64,000 nt of DNA from DAOTXS01 sp034433515 (GTDB taxonomy: Bacteria; Chloroflexota; Anaerolineae; UBA4142): positions 1 through 64,000 of the forward strand of contig DAOUAL010000021.1 in the NCBI GenBank assembly GCA_034433515.1, written 5' to 3'. Positions 45,249 through 54,060 of the stretch are shown here, one piece after another. A program made the translations under genes and the position numbers. Positions within the stretch are counted from its first letter, which is position 1; every line of letters starts with the position of its first letter. The notes beneath the pieces are model-generated. The model ran no database searches, was not told the origin of the DNA, and saw only the letters and a list, made by a program, of their open reading frames with translations.

Positions 45249-46515
45249 AGCCATCAATGCCCGGCACCGGGAACTGACACGCAAATTTCACCACCGCGCG
45301 ATGCACCCGTTCACACAAGGCGTCATCATCCAGATGCGTAATCACATCCGCAATCCAATCGGCGATCTGGCGCATATCGTTCTCTTTCATGCCACGCGTC
45401 GTTAACGCCGGCGTGCCAAGGCGCACTCCGCTCGTTACCGTCGCCGGGAGCGGATCGAATGGAATCAAATTCTTGTTCACGGTGATGCCAACCTCGTGCA
45501 ACTTGTTTGCCACGTCCTGGCCACTCACCTTTTGCCGCGTCAAGTCCACCAAGAGCAGATGATTATCTGTCCCGCCGGACACTAGACGAATCCCACGCGC
45601 CTGCAACTGTTCGCCCAAGGCGCGCGCGTTGGCGATCACTTGCTTTTGATACTCAACGAACGAGGGTTGCAACGCTTCATAAAGTGCCACCGCTTTGCCG
45701 GCAATGACGTGTTCCAAGGGCCCCCCTTGCGAGCCGGGAAAAATGGCTTTGTCCACCGCCTTGGCAAATTCAGCGGTGCAGAGAATCATCCCGCCGCGCG
45801 GACCACGCAAGGTTTTGTGTGTTGTCGTCGTAACAATGTCCGCCACCGGAATTGGATCGGGGTGCACCTTTGCCGCCACCAAGCCGGCAATGTGCGCCAT
45901 ATCCACCATCAAGCGTGCGCCCACCGCTTGGGCGATCTGGCGCATGCGGGCAAAATCAATTTGGCGCGGATACGCGGTGGCACCCGCCACAATCAACTGG
46001 GGACGATGTTGTTCGGCGAGGCGCAAAATTTCTTCGTAATCGAGGACTTCGGTTTCGCGATGAACGCCATAACCGATGAATTTGTAAAGTTGGCCGGACA
46101 AGTTGACCGGCGCACCGTGCGTGAGATGTCCACCTTGCGCGAGTGACATTGCCAAGACCGTATCGCCCGGTTGAATGACCGCGTTGTACGCGCCCAGATT
46201 CGCCTGCGAACCGGAATGCGGTTGCACATTCGCGTGCTCTGCGCCAAACAACTTTTTCGCCCGTTCGATGGCAAGCGTTTCTGCCTGATCCACAAATTCA
46301 CAACCACTATAGTAGCGTTTGGCAGGATACCCTTCCGCGTACTTGTTGGTCAAGACTGAACCGACCGCTTCCAAGACCGCACGACTTGCATAGTTTTCGG
46401 ACGCGATCATTTCCAGCCCTTCTTTTTGACGTTGCCGCTCGCGTTCAATGATCGCCGCAATGTCTGGATCCACCTGCTGAATCGTCAACGGCAATGTCTG
46501 CGTCATTGCACACAT
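45247..46515 (-). CDS. glyA: serine hydroxymethyltransferase
   Basis: It interconverts serine and glycine with tetrahydrofolate, supplying one-carbon units. The 422-residue PLP enzyme has EGLEMIASENYASRAVLEA at the N-terminus and YPAKRYYSGCEFVDQAE. The PLP-binding Lys is in VTTTTHKTLRGPRGG. AAAGGAG lies nine bases before the ATG at 46515; a second ATG at 46506 is possible. Its promoter is back to back with that of tRNA-Ser. Confidence 0.96.
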   Translation of the reverse strand: MCAMTQTLPLTIQQVDPDIAAIIERERQRQKEGLEMIASENYASRAVLEAVGSVLTNKYAEGYPAKRYYSGCEFVDQAETLAIERAKKLFGAEHANVQPHSGSQANLGAYNAVIQPGDTVLAMSLAQGGHLTHGAPVNLSGQLYKFIGYGVHRETEVLDYEEILRLAEQHRPQLIVAGATAYPRQIDFARMRQIAQAVGARLMVDMAHIAGLVAAKVHPDPIPVADIVTTTTHKTLRGPRGGMILCTAEFAKAVDKAIFPGSQGGPLEHVIAGKAVALYEALQPSFVEYQKQVIANARALGEQLQARGIRLVSGGTDNHLLLVDLTRQKVSGQDVANKLHEVGITVNKNLIPFDPLPATVTSGVRLGTPALTTRGMKENDMRQIADWIADVITHLDDDALCERVHRAVVKFACQFPVPGIDG

Positions 46516-46554
46516 CGAAACAAACTCCTTTCTGATTTTTCAACTCCATCGTTC

Positions 46555-46583
46555 AGTATAGCACACCCACATCAATCGCACAA
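46555..46583 (-). promoter_or_regulatory. promoter of glyA
   Basis: On the minus strand TTGTGC (46583-46578) and TATACT (46560-46555) are 17 bases apart. Confidence 0.7.
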
Positions 46584-46588
46584 ATTAT

Positions 46589-46617
46589 TTGACGAAAACC
46601 CCGGTCTCTGCTATACT
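46589..46617 (+). promoter_or_regulatory. promoter of the tRNA-Ser genes
   Basis: TTGACG (46589-46594), 17 bases, TATACT (46612-46617). The predicted start falls just before the tRNA at 46630. Confidence 0.85.
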
Positions 46618-46629
46618 GTGTCTGCTTGT

Positions 46630-46713
46630 GGAGGAGTGCCGGAGTGGACTATCGGCGCCGCCTTGAAAGCGGATGGGTCAAAAGCCACGGAGGTTCGAAT
46701 CCTTCCTCCTCCG
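46630..46713 (+). tRNA. tRNA-Ser (TGA)
   Basis: Acceptor arms GGAGGAG and CTCCTCC close the fold with discriminator G. The anticodon loop is CTTGAAA (anticodon TGA), there is a long variable arm as in class II tRNAs, and the T loop is TTCGAAT. CCA is not encoded. Confidence 0.93.
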
Positions 46714-46789
46714 TCGGAGTGACGTGCGGCGAGTGCCGAGTGTCGTGCGCAAGTGCCACGTCACCCGACCCTTGGCACACGCAACATTT

Positions 46790-46885
46790 GGAGGGGTCGC
46801 ATAGCCTGGTCTAGTGCGGTCGCCTGCTAAGTGACTGTAGGGGTCTTGAAAGCCTCTACCGCGGGTTCAAATCCCGCCCCCTCCG
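46790..46885 (+). tRNA. tRNA-Ser (GCT)
   Basis: Acceptor arms GGAGGGG and CCCCTCC, anticodon stem GTCGC/GTGAC with loop CTGCTAA (anticodon GCT), long variable arm, T loop TTCAAAT. CCA is not encoded. Confidence 0.93.
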
Positions 46886-46976
46886 CTCTAATTCGTTGCA
46901 TCGTTTCATCGTTACGTCGTTGGTGTGGTTCAATGCTTTTATCAAAGCAACGATTGAACGAAGCAACGCCGAAGAA

Positions 46977-47050
46977 CTCCCCGTAGCGCAATTGGATAGC
47001 GCGCAGCCCTGCGGAGGCTGAGGTTGCGAGTTCAAGCCTCGCCGGGGAGG
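46977..47050 (+). tRNA. tRNA-Arg (GCG)
   Basis: Acceptor arms CTCCCCG and CGGGGAG, anticodon stem CAGCC/GGCTG with loop CTGCGGA (anticodon GCG), T loop TTCAAGC. CCA is not encoded. Most bacteria use an ACG anticodon for this box. Confidence 0.9.
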
Positions 47051-47054
47051 CAAC

Positions 47055-47090
47055 AAAACGCTTCGAGTTTGCTCGGAGCGTTTTTGTTTT
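47055..47090 (+). terminator. terminator after the tRNA cluster
   Basis: AAAACGCTTCGAG and CTCGGAGCGTTTTT pair around TTTG and end in a T-run. Confidence 0.8.
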
Positions 47091-47104
47091 GTATTCGACT
47101 GTGT

Positions 47105-47110
47105 TATAAT
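47105..47110 (+). promoter_or_regulatory. -10 element of the CCA-adding enzyme gene
   Basis: TATAAT lies seven bases before the GTG start at 47118, so transcription would begin at or beside the start codon. No good -35 hexamer is seen in the preceding T-rich terminator. Confidence 0.55.
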
Positions 47111-47117
47111 TCTGGAC

Positions 47118-49679
47118 GTGGACGCCATCCTCACTCACGAAAACGCCGATTTCGATGCCTTGGCTGCCCTGCTCGGCGCCAAAAAAATCTATCCCGCCGC
47201 GCTCGCCGTCTTGCCACGCCGCCTCAATCGCAACGTGCGCGATTTTCACGCGCTCTATTGTGATGCCTTGCCCTTCATCGCCAGCGATGATTTACCCAAA
47301 CAATCTTTTCGCCAAGTGCTCATTGTGGATACCCAAGGCATCCAATCGGTGCGCGGCGTTACTGCCAAGACCCGCATTCATTTTGTGGATCATCATCCCC
47401 TTGCGCGCCATTTGAAAAACGGGATGACTTTTTTTGGCGGCGAAACCGGTGCCACCACCACTCTTTTCGTCGAACAAATCCGGGAAAAGGAAATTCCGCT
47501 CACGCCGATTGAAGCCACCCTCTTGTTGCTCGGCATCTATGAAGATACCGGCTCGCTCTCTTACACCACCACCACGCCGCGCGATGCGCACGCGACCGCC
47601 TTCTTGCTTGAACACGGCGCGAGTCTCCAAGTGGTCAACGATTTCTTGCATCATCCGCTCACCCCCGAACAACACAAACTGTACCAACGCTTGATGGATC
47701 ATTTGGAAACGGTGAACATTGCCGGCCATGCCATTGTCGTTGCCGCCGCACGCGCTGACACCTACACCGAAGAAATTTCCACGCTGGCGCATCAACTGCG
47801 CGAACTGTACGATCCCGCCGCCATTTTTATCTTGGTGCAAATGGACGATCACATTCAACTCGTTGCCCGATCCGATCAAGCCGAGATTGATGTGGCAAAA
47901 ATCGCCGAAGCGTTTGGGGGCGGCGGACACGATAAAGCTTCGGCTGCGCTCATTCGCGGCATCACCTTGCGGCAAGCCAAATCGAAATTACTCAAACTGC
48001 TCAAAACATCGGTTAAACCCTCGGTGACGGTACGTCAATTGATGTCGTTTGGCGTGCACACGTTGGAGCCCACCATGACCGTCGCCCAAGCCGCCGAGGC
48101 TGCCAATCGCTATGGCCACGAAGGTTTCCCCATCGCCCGCAACGGCAAGTTGGTGGGTGTGTTGACGCGTCGTGAAATTGACCGCGCGATGCATCACAAA
48201 TTAGGAAACACGCCGATCAAAAACTTGATGCACAAACCGGTCTTTGTGTCACCGGACGATTCGCTCGACAAGTTGCGCGCGGTGATGATCGCGTCCGATC
48301 TGGGCCAAGTGCCGGTGGTGGACAAGCACCACAAAATCATCGGTATTGTTACCCGGACCGATTTGATCAAACCCTTTGGCATCGCGCGCCCCACCCGTGC
48401 CGAAACGATGGTGCAACGTTTGGAACAATGGCTTCCGCCGGACCTCGATAACTTGTTGCGCCAAGCCAGTCAAACAGCCCGCGAATTGGGGTTTAGTCTC
48501 TACATCGTTGGCGGCTTTGTGCGCGATCTGTTGCTTAATCAACCCAACCTTGACCTTGATCTCGTCGTAGAAGGCGATGCGATTGAACTTGCACGCGCGT
48601 TGGCGAAAAAGTTTGGCGGACGTGTGCATGGACACACGCGTTTTGGAACTGCCAAATGGATTCTGGGCAAACGCAATGGGATGCAAATTGATCACCTCGA
48701 TTTCACGACGGCGCGCACGGAATTTTACGCGCACCCCTCTGCTCTGCCCGAAGTGGAAAAGAGTTCGATCAAGCAAGACTTGCGCCGCCGCGATTTTACC
48801 ATCAATACGCTCGCGCTCTGCCTTGATCCGGATCGCTACGGACAATTGCTCGATCCGTTTGGTGGCGAAGAAGATTTGCGGCGCGGCTTGATTCGTGTCT
48901 TGCACAGTTTGAGTTTTATCGAAGACCCGACGCGCATGTTGCGCGCGGTACGCTTTGAGCAACGTTTTGGTTTCCAAATCGAACCGCGCACCGCTCAACT
49001 CATTGGTAACGCCCTTGATATGATCGAGCGGGTGAGCGGTGAACGTTTGGCGCACGAATTAGAATTGATTTTCCAAGAAGACGCCCCGGAAAAAATCTTG
49101 GCGCGCTTGTACACTTTGGGAGTCTTGCGGGCGATCTATGCGGCGCTTGAATTCACCGATTGGCACGCGGACAAGTTTCGCGCCGCGCGGGAAACCATCG
49201 AGTCCATCACACCAATCATCTATTGGGGCTTGCTGGCATATCACCTCAAACCCTCGGCGATCACCGAATTGTGCCGCCGCTTGAAATTTCCCAACGCCAA
49301 TGGCGATACCTTGATGCAAGTCATCGAACTACGCGACGAAGTGAGTGCGGCATTGCGCCAACCCACGCTCCCTCCCAGTGCCCTCTATCGCTTGCTCGAA
49401 GCGTATGACGACACCGCCTTGCTCATCTTTCAAATCGCTACCGATGATCCACTCGTGCGCGAACGCATTGAACTCTATCGTTCACAGTTACGCCATGTTC
49501 ACATCGAACTGAACGGCAATGATTTGAAAAAGATGGGCCTCCCGCCAGGACCCACCTACAAAGACCTTCTGACGCAATTGCGGGACGCGCGGTTGGATGG
49601 CGTGATTACGAACCGCGAACAAGAAATCGCATGGGTGAAACAAGCGCTGGCGCGCACCGCGTCAGACCAATCGGCTTGA
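47118..49679 (+). CDS. DHH-CBS-CCA tRNA nucleotidyltransferase fusion
   Basis: The 853-residue protein fuses three modules: a DHH/DHHA1 phosphoesterase (about 1-300; THENADFDAL, VDHHPLARH, GGGGHDKASAA), two CBS domains (about 305-425; HEGFPIARNGKLVGVLTRRE, LGQVPVVDKHHKIIGIVTRTD) and a poly(A) polymerase/CCA-adding head and neck (about 455-720; YIVGGFVRDLLLNQPNLDLDLV with catalytic DxD, RRRDFTINTLAL, EDPTRMLRAVRFEQRFGF). It should add or repair CCA on tRNA 3' ends. The start is GTG without a ribosome site. It lies directly after tRNA genes that lack CCA. Confidence 0.9.
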   Translation: MDAILTHENADFDALAALLGAKKIYPAALAVLPRRLNRNVRDFHALYCDALPFIASDDLPKQSFRQVLIVDTQGIQSVRGVTAKTRIHFVDHHPLARHLKNGMTFFGGETGATTTLFVEQIREKEIPLTPIEATLLLLGIYEDTGSLSYTTTTPRDAHATAFLLEHGASLQVVNDFLHHPLTPEQHKLYQRLMDHLETVNIAGHAIVVAAARADTYTEEISTLAHQLRELYDPAAIFILVQMDDHIQLVARSDQAEIDVAKIAEAFGGGGHDKASAALIRGITLRQAKSKLLKLLKTSVKPSVTVRQLMSFGVHTLEPTMTVAQAAEAANRYGHEGFPIARNGKLVGVLTRREIDRAMHHKLGNTPIKNLMHKPVFVSPDDSLDKLRAVMIASDLGQVPVVDKHHKIIGIVTRTDLIKPFGIARPTRAETMVQRLEQWLPPDLDNLLRQASQTARELGFSLYIVGGFVRDLLLNQPNLDLDLVVEGDAIELARALAKKFGGRVHGHTRFGTAKWILGKRNGMQIDHLDFTTARTEFYAHPSALPEVEKSSIKQDLRRRDFTINTLALCLDPDRYGQLLDPFGGEEDLRRGLIRVLHSLSFIEDPTRMLRAVRFEQRFGFQIEPRTAQLIGNALDMIERVSGERLAHELELIFQEDAPEKILARLYTLGVLRAIYAALEFTDWHADKFRAARETIESITPIIYWGLLAYHLKPSAITELCRRLKFPNANGDTLMQVIELRDEVSAALRQPTLPPSALYRLLEAYDDTALLIFQIATDDPLVRERIELYRSQLRHVHIELNGNDLKKMGLPPGPTYKDLLTQLRDARLDGVITNREQEIAWVKQALARTASDQSA

Positions 49680-49710
49680 ATGAGCATTGCCGAACATGTG
49701 AGGGAAAAAT

Positions 49711-50622
49711 ATGGCAGGCAAATTTTTGATCGCATCCAAGAATCGCAAAACGGTGGGCGTGATTGAAAACGCGCTCAAGTCCGATCGCCACAAGGTTTTC
49801 ATCACACCGAGCGGAATGGAGACGATTGATCTCGCGTTGGACAAGCAACCCAATGCCATCTTTCTCAGCGTCGCGCTCAAAGACCTGAACGGCTTGGAAA
49901 CTGCACGCGCTTTGCGTTCTCTCACGCCCACCGAAAACGTGCCGATTATTTTCCTCGCCGAGAATGCCGAGCAAGCCACTCAAGTTGCCAACGCGCGTTT
50001 CCCATTAACCGAATGCCTCACCGCTCCCTTTGATCCTGCCCAAGTCCGCGCACACGCCGTTGGGGACTGGCGCGCCGGCGGACACGTGACCACGTTGCGT
50101 CAATCCAAAACCGAGAACGCGTGGATGCTGGCAATTATTGATCCCCTCACCCAATTGTATCATCGCCGCTATCTCATGCATCGGTTAGCGTACGAAGCCA
50201 AACGCAGTTTGCGGTACCATAATCCGCTGGCGGTGATGTTGGTGGACATTGATAACCTTAAAGAAATCAACCGGCAATATGGTATTGTGACGGGCGATGC
50301 GGTACTGATCGAAGTGGGGCAACTCCTTCTCTCGAGTATGCGTAAAGCCGAGATTGTGGGACGCAACGATGTGCAAGACTTTCTCGTCATTGTGCCACAA
50401 ACCGATGAACCCGGCGTCCACCAACTGGCGGAACGCCTTCGGCACACCATCGCCGAGCATCATTTTGTTTTAGAGAAACTGGATCTGCATGTAACAGTGA
50501 GCGTGGGAACCGCATGGACAAACGGCGCGGACTTGGCCGAGAGTCTTGCGCTCATTGCTCGTGCCGAGGTCGCCTTATCGCGTGCAAAGCGCGCCGGGAA
50601 AAACCGTGTGGAGGTGGGCTGA
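49711..50622 (+). CDS. degenerate receiver-GGDEF protein
   Basis: The 303-residue protein resembles a response regulator with a diguanylate cyclase output. In the receiver domain (1-120) the phospho-acceptor Asp is replaced by Ser (NAIFLSVALKDLNGLE). In the GGDEF domain (about 135-300; DPLTQLYHRRYLMHRL, DIDNLKEINRQYG) the signature position reads NDVQDF instead of GGDEF. It therefore probably neither accepts phosphate nor makes c-di-GMP; it may bind nucleotides or partners. It follows the CCA-enzyme gene by 31 bases and precedes a DinB gene. Confidence 0.82.
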   Translation: MAGKFLIASKNRKTVGVIENALKSDRHKVFITPSGMETIDLALDKQPNAIFLSVALKDLNGLETARALRSLTPTENVPIIFLAENAEQATQVANARFPLTECLTAPFDPAQVRAHAVGDWRAGGHVTTLRQSKTENAWMLAIIDPLTQLYHRRYLMHRLAYEAKRSLRYHNPLAVMLVDIDNLKEINRQYGIVTGDAVLIEVGQLLLSSMRKAEIVGRNDVQDFLVIVPQTDEPGVHQLAERLRHTIAEHHFVLEKLDLHVTVSVGTAWTNGADLAESLALIARAEVALSRAKRAGKNRVEVG

Positions 50623-50623
50623 A

Positions 50624-51094
50624 ATGGTGCCAGCGGTCCGAACCTACATCGAAATCCTGCGTGCCCGTCGCGCCGATGTGCTGAACACGTTGAATGGCTT
50701 GAACGAGGACGCGCTCACCTGGCGCCCCCTCCCCAACGACACCAACTCGATGTACGCGCTGGCGGTTCACGTCTTGGGCGCGGAACGCAAATGGATTCAC
50801 GAAATTATTGGGGGACGCAAAATCGAACGGGATCGCGAAGCCGAATTCCGCGCGCTTGCCACTGATATTCGCTCGCTCCGCACCCAATACGACCTCACTG
50901 CCAACGAGAGCGAAGAGATTCTCGCGCGCCTCCTCCTCACCGAATTGGAGACCACCCGGCAAGCGATGCGCTATGGTGAGCAATCGGTGCGGTGGTGTAT
51001 TTTGCACGTGATTGAACATTACAACGAACCCCTGGGGCAAATGTGGCTAACGCGGCAACTATGGGAGAATCAATCCAGGATTGCACCACGCTGA
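50624..51094 (+). CDS. DinB-like four-helix protein
   Basis: The 156-residue protein has the DinB/YfiT-like pattern: a first helix with RTYIEILRARRADVLNTLNGL, LTWRPLPNDTNS, His in ALAVHVLGAERKWIHE, and a second His pair in CILHVIEHYNEPLGQM, positions that usually bind a metal. Such proteins are often thiol transferases or remain uncharacterised. The ATG at 50624 has GGAGGTGGG upstream and follows the previous gene at once. A terminator comes next. Confidence 0.83.
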   Translation: MVPAVRTYIEILRARRADVLNTLNGLNEDALTWRPLPNDTNSMYALAVHVLGAERKWIHEIIGGRKIERDREAEFRALATDIRSLRTQYDLTANESEEILARLLLTELETTRQAMRYGEQSVRWCILHVIEHYNEPLGQMWLTRQLWENQSRIAPR

Positions 51095-51100
51095 ATAAAA

Positions 51101-51136
51101 AGAACAGACGACCGGTTTCGTCGTCTGTTCTCTGTC
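51101..51136. terminator. bidirectional terminator between the DinB and DksA-type genes
   Basis: AGAACAGACGAC (51101-51112) pairs perfectly with GTCGTCTGTTCT (51120-51131), with A- and T-rich flanks, between convergent genes. Confidence 0.85.
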
Positions 51137-51142
51137 TTTTCT

Positions 51143-51505
51143 CTACATGGCGGCACGTCGCGCCGCTTTTTCTAACTCATTCTTGCATTTGACGCAGAGC
51201 GTAGTTTCTGGCAACGCTTTGAGTCGTTCAGGATCAATCGGCTTGCCACACCGTTCGCACACACCATAGGCACCTTTCTTGGCAATTTCGAGCGCCTTGT
51301 CAATCTCTTCAATTTTCTTTTCCAGCCGGCGCACTAACGCCAGATTTTTTTCGCGCTCGTACACGTCGAGGTCCACTTCGTCACTGGTGCGTTCGGGTTC
51401 GGTTTTCAAATATTCACGCAACCGATTGAGTTCCGCCAACGTTTGCTCGCGTTCTTTTTCGAGTTCTTTGCGTTCAACAGGAGTCAGAGTCTTGTTTTTT
51501 GCCAT
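51143..51505 (-). CDS. DksA/TraR-type zinc-finger protein
   Basis: The 120-residue protein has a long coiled-coil region (about 5-75; VERKELEKEREQTLAELNRL) followed by a four-Cys zinc finger (CERCGKPIDPERL and CVKCKNEL). This is the DksA/YteA layout, in which the coiled coil enters the RNA polymerase secondary channel. Whether it responds to ppGpp is not visible. I chose ATG at 51505 with GGGAG eight bases upstream; the longer frame runs through the promoter. Confidence 0.88.
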   Translation of the reverse strand: MAKNKTLTPVERKELEKEREQTLAELNRLREYLKTEPERTSDEVDLDVYEREKNLALVRRLEKKIEEIDKALEIAKKGAYGVCERCGKPIDPERLKALPETTLCVKCKNELEKAARRAAM

Positions 51506-51541
51506 CTTGCTTGCTCCCTTTGAAAGGTAAATTTGGCGCAC

Positions 51542-51570
51542 CTTATAGCACAACTTTGACATCCCGTCAA
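51542..51570 (-). promoter_or_regulatory. promoter of the DksA-type gene
   Basis: On the minus strand TTGACG (51570-51565) and TATAAG (51547-51542) are 17 bases apart. Confidence 0.75.
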
Positions 51571-51597
51571 TTGAATCGTTTTTTAACGGAGGAGGTC

Positions 51598-52446
51598 ATG
51601 CCTCTCTTCAAACCCAACCTGACCACACTCAAAGACAAACGTGATGTCGCCGGATTGATTCAAGCGCTCAAGACTAGAGATGCGCGCCTGCGTCGCGACG
51701 CACTCAAAGCATTGGGCGATCTAGGTGATCCGCGTGCACTTGACGCAGTGGTGCAAGCGTTGTTAGCAGACGAAAAAGAATTGGGCGATAAAGTGTACGC
51801 GGCAGAAGCGTTGGGCAAACTCGGCGATGCGGCAGTCATCGAACCCTTGGTGCGTGCATACGAAACGAGCCAACGTCGCGAACAAGAAACCATTGCCGCA
51901 ATTCTGGCTTCACCCGACCGGCGTTACCGCGATAATTTTTACGTGAATCGCATCTCGACCGATGAGCTGGAACTCCGCACGACGATTGCCCAAGCCCTCG
52001 CTCAAATTGGCGGAACGGCTGCCCTCCACGCCCTCTTGACTCTGCTTGCCACCGAACAAGGTGCGATGGAAACCAGCATCAAGAACAAACTGCGCGAGGC
52101 AATTCAAGAGGTCGCCCGAAAACTAGGCAACGCGGCAGTCCCAATCTTCTGTGAGCAATTACGCCATCCTTTGATGCACGTACGGGAATGGGCGGCACAC
52201 TGCCTTGGCGAGTTTGAGGATGGGCCAGCAATTCAGCACCTGGTCCGTGTGGCAATGAACGAAGACGAGACCTTTGATGTGCGGATTGCCGCGCTCAATA
52301 GTCTGGGACAGATCGGCAATCACGATGCTCTCGCCTACATCGAAGAATTGATTCATTCACCTAATCGTGTGATTGCGCGCGACGCCAAGCAGTGTGTAAC
52401 GACCATTCGAACCCGGCTAGGTCTGCCGCGTTTACCTGGGTTTTAA
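51598..52446 (+). CDS. HEAT-repeat protein
   Basis: The 282-residue protein is built from helical HEAT/PBS-lyase-like repeats: RLRRDALKALGDLGDPRALDA, YAAEALGKLGDAAVIEPLV, RTTIAQALAQIGGTAALHALL, VREWAAHCLGEFEDGPAI and RIAALNSLGQIGNHDALAYI. Such proteins are usually protein-binding scaffolds. GGAGGAGG precedes the ATG at 51598. The next gene, a NarL-type regulator, begins six bases after its stop, so the two probably work together. Confidence 0.85.
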   Translation: MPLFKPNLTTLKDKRDVAGLIQALKTRDARLRRDALKALGDLGDPRALDAVVQALLADEKELGDKVYAAEALGKLGDAAVIEPLVRAYETSQRREQETIAAILASPDRRYRDNFYVNRISTDELELRTTIAQALAQIGGTAALHALLTLLATEQGAMETSIKNKLREAIQEVARKLGNAAVPIFCEQLRHPLMHVREWAAHCLGEFEDGPAIQHLVRVAMNEDETFDVRIAALNSLGQIGNHDALAYIEELIHSPNRVIARDAKQCVTTIRTRLGLPRLPGF

Positions 52447-52451
52447 TCAGA

Positions 52452-53060
52452 ATGGGATTACCTCATCGTCTATTGATCATCGCCGATGATGTTCTCGTAC
52501 GCACCGGTCTGGCAACCCTGTTGAGCCAACCATCCGAGTGTGTGGTCGTTGGGCAAATTGCGAGCGAGACCGAATTATCTGACGCCCAAGCACTGTATCG
52601 TCCCAACGTGATCGTGTGGGATTGGCATGCCCCCGCGATCAACTTGCGCGATATTGGCCTACCGATCATCGTCTTGCTTTCTGAAGCGAACGATGCGTTG
52701 GAGGCGTGGAATGCTGGCGCACGCGGAATCTTGAGACGCAACGCCACAGCCGAGTTGCTTGCCTCTGCCATCGCCGCTATCGCGGAAGGACTCGTTGTCA
52801 TTGATCCAACCATCGCAGAAAAATTGTTTCCACTCCGCGAGCCGTTACCAGCACGTCCCATCGAAGAATTGACGCCGCGCGAACTTGAAGTCTTGCGCTG
52901 GATGGCAGAAGGTCAATCGAACAAAACGATTGCGCGTGAACTGGGCATTAGCGAGTCCACGGTCAAATTCCACGTCAATGCCATCCTCGGCAAACTTGGC
53001 GTGCAAAGCCGCACCGAAGCGGTTGTTCACGCCACGCGGTTAGGATTGATTCTCCTCTAA
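52452..53060 (+). CDS. NarL/LuxR-type response regulator
   Basis: The 202-residue protein has a receiver domain (1-115; LLIIADDVLVRTGLATLL, acceptor Asp in PNVIVWDWHAPA) and a C-terminal LuxR helix-turn-helix (about 138-200; ELTPRELEVLRWMAEGQSNK, ARELGISESTVKFHVNAIL). The receiver loop after the Asp is shortened compared with typical regulators. No kinase gene is adjacent. ATG 52452 follows the HEAT gene by six bases. Confidence 0.88.
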   Translation: MGLPHRLLIIADDVLVRTGLATLLSQPSECVVVGQIASETELSDAQALYRPNVIVWDWHAPAINLRDIGLPIIVLLSEANDALEAWNAGARGILRRNATAELLASAIAAIAEGLVVIDPTIAEKLFPLREPLPARPIEELTPRELEVLRWMAEGQSNKTIARELGISESTVKFHVNAILGKLGVQSRTEAVVHATRLGLILL

Positions 53061-53151
53061 CACCTATACTTTTTTCCGGGTTGCCTCCTCATCCAAAGTT
53101 GGATGCTTTTCTCCCTATCGCCAATTAGAATGGATGCTTAGGAGGATCAAC

Positions 53152-54045
53152 ATGTCTGTTTTATCCGATTTATCGCAAGCGATTGCCGCAACCGTTGAAA
53201 CCGCCGGCGCAAGTGTGGTACGTGTGGAAGCACGCCCCCGTTTCCCGGCAAGCGGGATCGTTTGGTCGAGTGATGGGATCATCGTTACAGCGCATCACAT
53301 TGTCGAGGAGGAAGACAATATTCAAATCGGTCTCGGCGATGGACGCACCCTTGGCGCAAAATTGATTGGGCGCGATCCAACGACGGACATTGCGGTGTTG
53401 CGCACGCCGGCATCGGGCCTGGACACGCGCGCATGGACAGACCCGAAGGCAATTCACGTGGGGCATCTCGTTCTCGCACTGGGGCGCCCCGGTACAACGG
53501 TGATGGCGACGATGGGGATCGTCAGTGCCTATGGTGAAGCGTGGCGCACGCCGGCGGGCGGCAAACTCGACCGCTACTTGCAAACCGATGTCGTGATGTA
53601 TCCCGGTTTTTCTGGCGGCCCCCTTGTGGATGCAAACGGTCAGTTTATCGGCTTGAACACGTCGGCACTGCTCCGCGGCATCAGTCTGACAATTCCAGCG
53701 ACCACGATCAAATCGGTGGTCGAAACGCTTTTGTCGAAAGGGCGCATCAGTCGCGGTTATCTCGGTATAGGCGCGCAACCGGTGCGATTGCCGGTAACAT
53801 TGGCGAAACAATTGAATCAAGAAACCGGCTTGCTCATCGTTTCGGTTGAGCCGGGTGGTCCCGCCGAAAAAGCCAACTTGCTGTTAGGCGATGTCATCGT
53901 CGCCCTAGGGAATGACCCCGTGCGCCATCTGGATGATTTGCTCGCCGCGTTGAGCGGTGATCGCGTGGGCGCAACGGTGCCGGTGCACATCGTGCGCGGC
54001 GGTCAAACGATGGAACTCAAAGCAACCGTGGGCGAGCGCAACTAG
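53152..54045 (+). CDS. S1C (HtrA-like) serine protease with PDZ domain
   Basis: The 297-residue protein has a trypsin-like domain with the triad His48 (IIVTAHHIVEE), Asp79 (DPTTDIAVLRTP) and Ser154 (MYPGFSGGPLVD). A PDZ domain follows (about 195-295; SRGYLGIGAQPV, LLIVSVEPGGPAEKANLLLGD). Unlike classical HtrA it has no signal peptide or membrane anchor, so it should act in the cytoplasm. AGGAGG stands six bases before the ATG at 53152. A second protease gene follows after 15 bases. Confidence 0.9.
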   Translation: MSVLSDLSQAIAATVETAGASVVRVEARPRFPASGIVWSSDGIIVTAHHIVEEEDNIQIGLGDGRTLGAKLIGRDPTTDIAVLRTPASGLDTRAWTDPKAIHVGHLVLALGRPGTTVMATMGIVSAYGEAWRTPAGGKLDRYLQTDVVMYPGFSGGPLVDANGQFIGLNTSALLRGISLTIPATTIKSVVETLLSKGRISRGYLGIGAQPVRLPVTLAKQLNQETGLLIVSVEPGGPAEKANLLLGDVIVALGNDPVRHLDDLLAALSGDRVGATVPVHIVRGGQTMELKATVGERN

Positions 54046-54060
54046 TCAGTGGAGATTTCA

